DNA of 64,000 nt from JAIVJG01 sp964236735 (lineage in GTDB: Bacteria; Acidobacteriota; Blastocatellia; Pyrinomonadales; Pyrinomonadaceae): the NCBI GenBank assembly GCA_964236735.1, contig CAXSFM010000006.1:1-64000 (forward strand), given 5' to 3'. The position numbers and the translations under genes are program-made. Shown one piece after another: positions 61,858-64,000 of this stretch (the stretch's first letter is position 1; each line of letters opens with the position of its first letter). Under the pieces are notes generated by a model that did not search any database, was not told the origin of the DNA, and worked only from the letters and a program-made list of their open reading frames with translations.

Positions 61858-62544
61858 TCATCGCGCACGAATGACGGGCAGAGCGCGTCGTTGTTGTTGT
61901 CGCAGCGTGCGGCGTCGCGCGAAGTTTGAAGACGCGCTGTTGCCCGTCGAGCGTCGTCGCGACGCCCAGACACGCGCGAGCGTTGAAAGTTCCGCGCCGT
62001 CCCCGTCCGGGTCAACGAGCGTGAGCCAGAGCGGCGTCGGCAGCCATGCCCATGCCGCGCCGTAGGCTTCCGTGTTCAGTTGTTCGACGTGTCGCTCCGC
62101 ACGCCATTGTAAATCGAGCGGCGGCACATCCTCCCAGTTGTTGTAGCAGGCGTGCTGAATGCACGGCGCGGGCTTCGCGCGTTGGTGTACGAGGCAGCCG
62201 ACGCCCGGCGCAAACAGCGGGCACGAATAAGTCTGCGCGTAGGTGTCACCGCCCGCCGCGCGCAAGTTGTAACGCTCGACCGCCGCCCGCGCGCGAACGT
62301 AAACCGCGCGACGTTCTTGCGCGGTCAGGCGCGGCGTGCGTTCAAGCGTCTCGCGCATGGCGACGGCTTCGAGCCGGGTGATGTGGACGTTGACGAAGTG
62401 CGCGTCCGTGCAACAGACGCCCTGCGTCGGACAGACACGACAGTCGCGCGCCGCCGGCTCAAAGTTGAGCTTGATGTGGCTCTGCAAAGCGGCCTTCCCG
62501 CGCTGCAACTGTGCCAGTGCCGCCGCCTCTGAAAGTTTCCTCAT
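61858..62544 (-). CDS. Cysteine-cluster protein (YkgJ-like)
   Basis: This 228-aa protein has a cysteine-rich core: CRVCPTQGVCCTDAHFVNVH near residues 35-54, then YSCPLFAPGVGCLVHQRAKP and APCIQHACY near 108-138. The spacing C-x-x-C-x(5)-C-C plus C-x(8)-C-x(9)-C resembles YkgJ-type zinc/iron clusters. The Arg/Ser-rich C-terminal 40 residues are low complexity. Function is unknown. Confidence 0.72.
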   Translation of the reverse strand: MRKLSEAAALAQLQRGKAALQSHIKLNFEPAARDCRVCPTQGVCCTDAHFVNVHITRLEAVAMRETLERTPRLTAQERRAVYVRARAAVERYNLRAAGGDTYAQTYSCPLFAPGVGCLVHQRAKPAPCIQHACYNNWEDVPPLDLQWRAERHVEQLNTEAYGAAWAWLPTPLWLTLVDPDGDGAELSTLARVWASRRRSTGNSASSNFARRRTLRQQQRRALPVIRAR

Positions 62545-62576
62545 CGCTTCCTTTTGCCATTACTTCGCGTCTGTTT

Positions 62577-62626
62577 GCCTTTGCGTGAAATCAGTCTCAC
62601 GCAAAGGCGCAAAGTTCGCAAAGAAT
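62577..62626. repeat. Hairpin of GCAAAGGC words
   Basis: Left GCCTTTGCGTGAAATC (62577 onward) pairs with TCACGCAAAGGCGCAAAG on the right. The unit matches the hairpin at 58578-58630. It lies just downstream of the tlyA stop at 62630. Confidence 0.75.
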
Positions 62627-62629
62627 TTT

Positions 62630-63373
62630 TTAAGCCTTCTCGTACAGCGCCAGAAATTCGCGGTTGCCGTCCGCGCCGTGGATGGGCGATTCAATCACGC
62701 CGACGACGCGCAAGTCCAACGCACGCGCCGCCGCGTTGACCTCAGCGATGACGCGCGCGTGTTGCGCCGTGTCGCTGACGATGCCGCCCTTGCCGACTTC
62801 GCCGCGCCCGACTTCAAACTGCGGCTTGATTAAGATGATGATGCGCCCGTCCACCTTAAGAAGCGGCACGAGCGCGGGCAGGACTTTCGTCGCCGAAATG
62901 AAAGACACGTCCATCACGACGAGATCGAATTTTTCGTCGAACTCTTCCGGCATGAAGTAACGCGCGTTCGCGCCTTCACGCACTTCGACGCGCGCGTCCT
63001 GCCTGAGACGCCAGTCAATCTGGTTGTGCCCGACATCCACCGCGACGACACGCCGCGCGCCGCGCTGCAACAGGCAATCCGTGAAGCCGCCCGTCGAAGC
63101 GCCCACGTCGAGACAGAGCAAGTCGCGCGCGTCTATGCCGAACTCGTCGAGCGCCCGTTCCAACTTCAAACCGCCGCGCCCGACATAGCGCGCCGCCGGA
63201 TCATCCGCGCCGCGCACGCGCACCACAGCGTCCGGCGGAAACATCTCCGAAGATTTCTCCACGCGCTGCTCGCCGACGAGCACCACGCCGGCCATCACCA
63301 GTGCCTGCGCGCGCGTCCGCGACGGAGCCAGCCCGCGCTCCACCAGTATCCGGTCAATGCGCTCTCGCTTCAT
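62630..63373 (-). CDS. tlyA: TlyA-family rRNA 2'-O-methyltransferase/haemolysin-like protein
   Basis: This 247-aa protein has an N-terminal S4 RNA-binding domain at residues 1-60 (KRERIDRILVERGLAPSRTR). An FtsJ-type methyltransferase domain follows: KLERALDEFGIDARDLLCLD, VGASTGGFTDCLLQRGARRV, FDLVVMDVSFISATKVLPAL and IIILIKPQFEVGRGEVGKGG. In TlyA these methylate the 2'-OH of cytidines in 16S and 23S rRNA. Family length (about 240-270 aa) matches. Confidence 0.93.
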   Translation of the reverse strand: MKRERIDRILVERGLAPSRTRAQALVMAGVVLVGEQRVEKSSEMFPPDAVVRVRGADDPAARYVGRGGLKLERALDEFGIDARDLLCLDVGASTGGFTDCLLQRGARRVVAVDVGHNQIDWRLRQDARVEVREGANARYFMPEEFDEKFDLVVMDVSFISATKVLPALVPLLKVDGRIIILIKPQFEVGRGEVGKGGIVSDTAQHARVIAEVNAAARALDLRVVGVIESPIHGADGNREFLALYEKA

Positions 63374-63412
63374 CGCGAGAAAACTTTAATGTGAAAAAGG
63401 AAAGATGAAAAG

Positions 63413-63501
63413 CAATGATGAATGCGAAGTGATGAATGATGAATGAAATCAAGTGCGCCTTTGCCTTTCATTCATCACTCATCATTCCGCATTCATCGTT
63501 T
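63413..63501. repeat. Intergenic hairpin of GATGAATG words
   Basis: The left arm (AATGATGAATGCGAAGTGAT, continuing GAATGATGAATG) pairs with the right arm, complement ATGAATGCGGAATGATGAGT, separated by about 20 bp. The stop of the leftward partial gene (TAA at 63500-63502) touches the right edge. It belongs to the TGATGAATG word family also present at 31094-31110. Confidence 0.75.
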
Positions 63502-64000
63502 ATCTTGGCGGTTGTCCCTCGAAAATTCCTCTGACGCGGTCAATGCTGCGCTGACCTCGCGCGCGGCGTCCGCTCCGGTTTTCGGGATAGTTGATGGTGT
63601 CAATGCGGCGCGTCGTCCGTTCGTCGTCGGGCGCGGTCTCGACGCGGCGCGGGCGTTGGGGAAGTTGTGCGGCCTCGTCCGCGCGCGTCTCACTCTCGCC
63701 CTTTTTGCCATGCTTGAGTGTGCCCGTGCGCTCATTCGTCTCGACGGCTTTGCGCGACGGCAACGGCGTGGCGGCGGTGTCATCGTCGTCCTTTTTCTTT
63801 TTCACGTCGCGCTCGTCCCGCGCATTCTCTTTGCGTGCCTTGCTGTCGTCATCCGCGACAGGCGCGACCGAGGGCGCGGAGCGTTCGACCTGCTGCTTTG
63901 CGGGAACTGTCGCGGGAGGAGCATCCGTCGTGACGACGGGACGCTCTTCGACAGGCGCGGGCGTCGTTGAAGTCTGCGCCGTTGCGACGGGCACGGAGAC
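63500..64000 (-). CDS. C-terminal part of a low-complexity Pro/Lys/Asp-rich protein (start beyond window)
   Basis: The minus-strand frame is open from the right edge of the window to TAA at 63500, so the 5' part is missing. The visible 166 residues are Ala/Pro/Val-rich (VVTTDAPPATVPAKQQVERS), then a charged block with KKKKDDDD near the middle, then Arg-rich sequence ending RIDTINYPENRSGRRARGQR and VRGIFEGQPPR. I recognise no domain. It could be the linker and tail of a TonB-like, LPXTG-unlike or secretion-associated protein, but this cannot be decided. Confidence 0.6.
   Translation of the reverse strand, partial: VSVPVATAQTSTTPAPVEERPVVTTDAPPATVPAKQQVERSAPSVAPVADDDSKARKENARDERDVKKKKDDDDTAATPLPSRKAVETNERTGTLKHGKKGESETRADEAAQLPQRPRRVETAPDDERTTRRIDTINYPENRSGRRARGQRSIDRVRGIFEGQPPR

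Noticed and set aside
12188..63501. CRISPR array suggested by tandem intergenic repeats
   Set aside because: Units are 6-8 bp words without 30-bp spacers, arms are palindromic across the gap, and no cas gene is present.

Overview
The window is GC-rich, densely coded DNA from a Gram-negative-type bacterium. It contains a TonB-dependent receptor with a C-terminal Phe, Wzm/Wzt-type polysaccharide exporters and Tat/Sec signal peptides. No rRNA or other taxonomic marker is present. The mix of triple tail-collar genes, giant DUF11/lamin-tail surface proteins, DUF6916 and DUF4142 proteins, and wordy intergenic palindromes is most familiar from Acidobacteriota (Blastocatellia-like). That assignment is an inference, not a demonstration.

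Layout. (1) 1-9057: a minus-strand run of three tandem phage-tail-collar (MdpB-like) genes followed by a giant secreted beta-helix protein that leaves the window. Beside them lie a Tat-exported DUF6916 protein, a GNAT acetyltransferase and a second, leaderless DUF6916 protein. This is not a prophage: no capsid, terminase, sheath or integrase gene is present. (2) 9171-10999: a phosphoribosyltransferase and a secreted protein of unknown role. (3) 11109-44426: a large surface-polysaccharide locus. It holds about seven glycosyltransferases, two asparagine-synthase-like amidotransferases, a methyltransferase, a sugar epimerase, UDP-GlcNAc 2-epimerase plus nucleotide-sugar dehydrogenase, a cupin epimerase, a PIG-L-like protein, a heparinase-like protein and two complete Wzm/Wzt export pairs. 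A TonB-dependent receptor, an APC permease and a DUF6883/DUF4926 gene pair are embedded in it. (4) 44488-47385: a membrane-anchored endonuclease/exonuclease/phosphatase-fold protein and a family A DNA polymerase lacking the 5' nuclease. (5) 47523-53591: a candidate defence or signalling island, with a TIR-DUF4062-TIR protein translationally coupled to a membrane-spanning nSTAND NTPase with TPRs, and a divergent DUF433/DUF5615 toxin-antitoxin-like pair. (6) 53569-64000: mostly housekeeping or stress genes (MFS transporter, QueF, DUF4142, DUF2383, rhomboid, dicarboxylate symporter, NAD kinase, zinc-ribbon protein, cysteine-cluster protein, TlyA).

Two features of the non-coding DNA stand out. 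First, two 160-170 bp palindromic elements with TA flanks and near-identical ~20 bp terminal inverted repeats (MITE-like) lie in opposite orientation around the UDP-GlcNAc 2-epimerase/dehydrogenase operon. Second, at least ten intergenic gaps hold hairpins made of short repeated words, such as TGATGAG, TAGAGGC, GGCAGTA and GCAAAGGC. At least six genes have their stop codon inside, or directly against, the first repeat unit.

The best candidates for undescribed systems are the tail-collar/DUF6916/giant surface protein locus and the TIR-DUF4062-TIR plus nSTAND-TPR operon.
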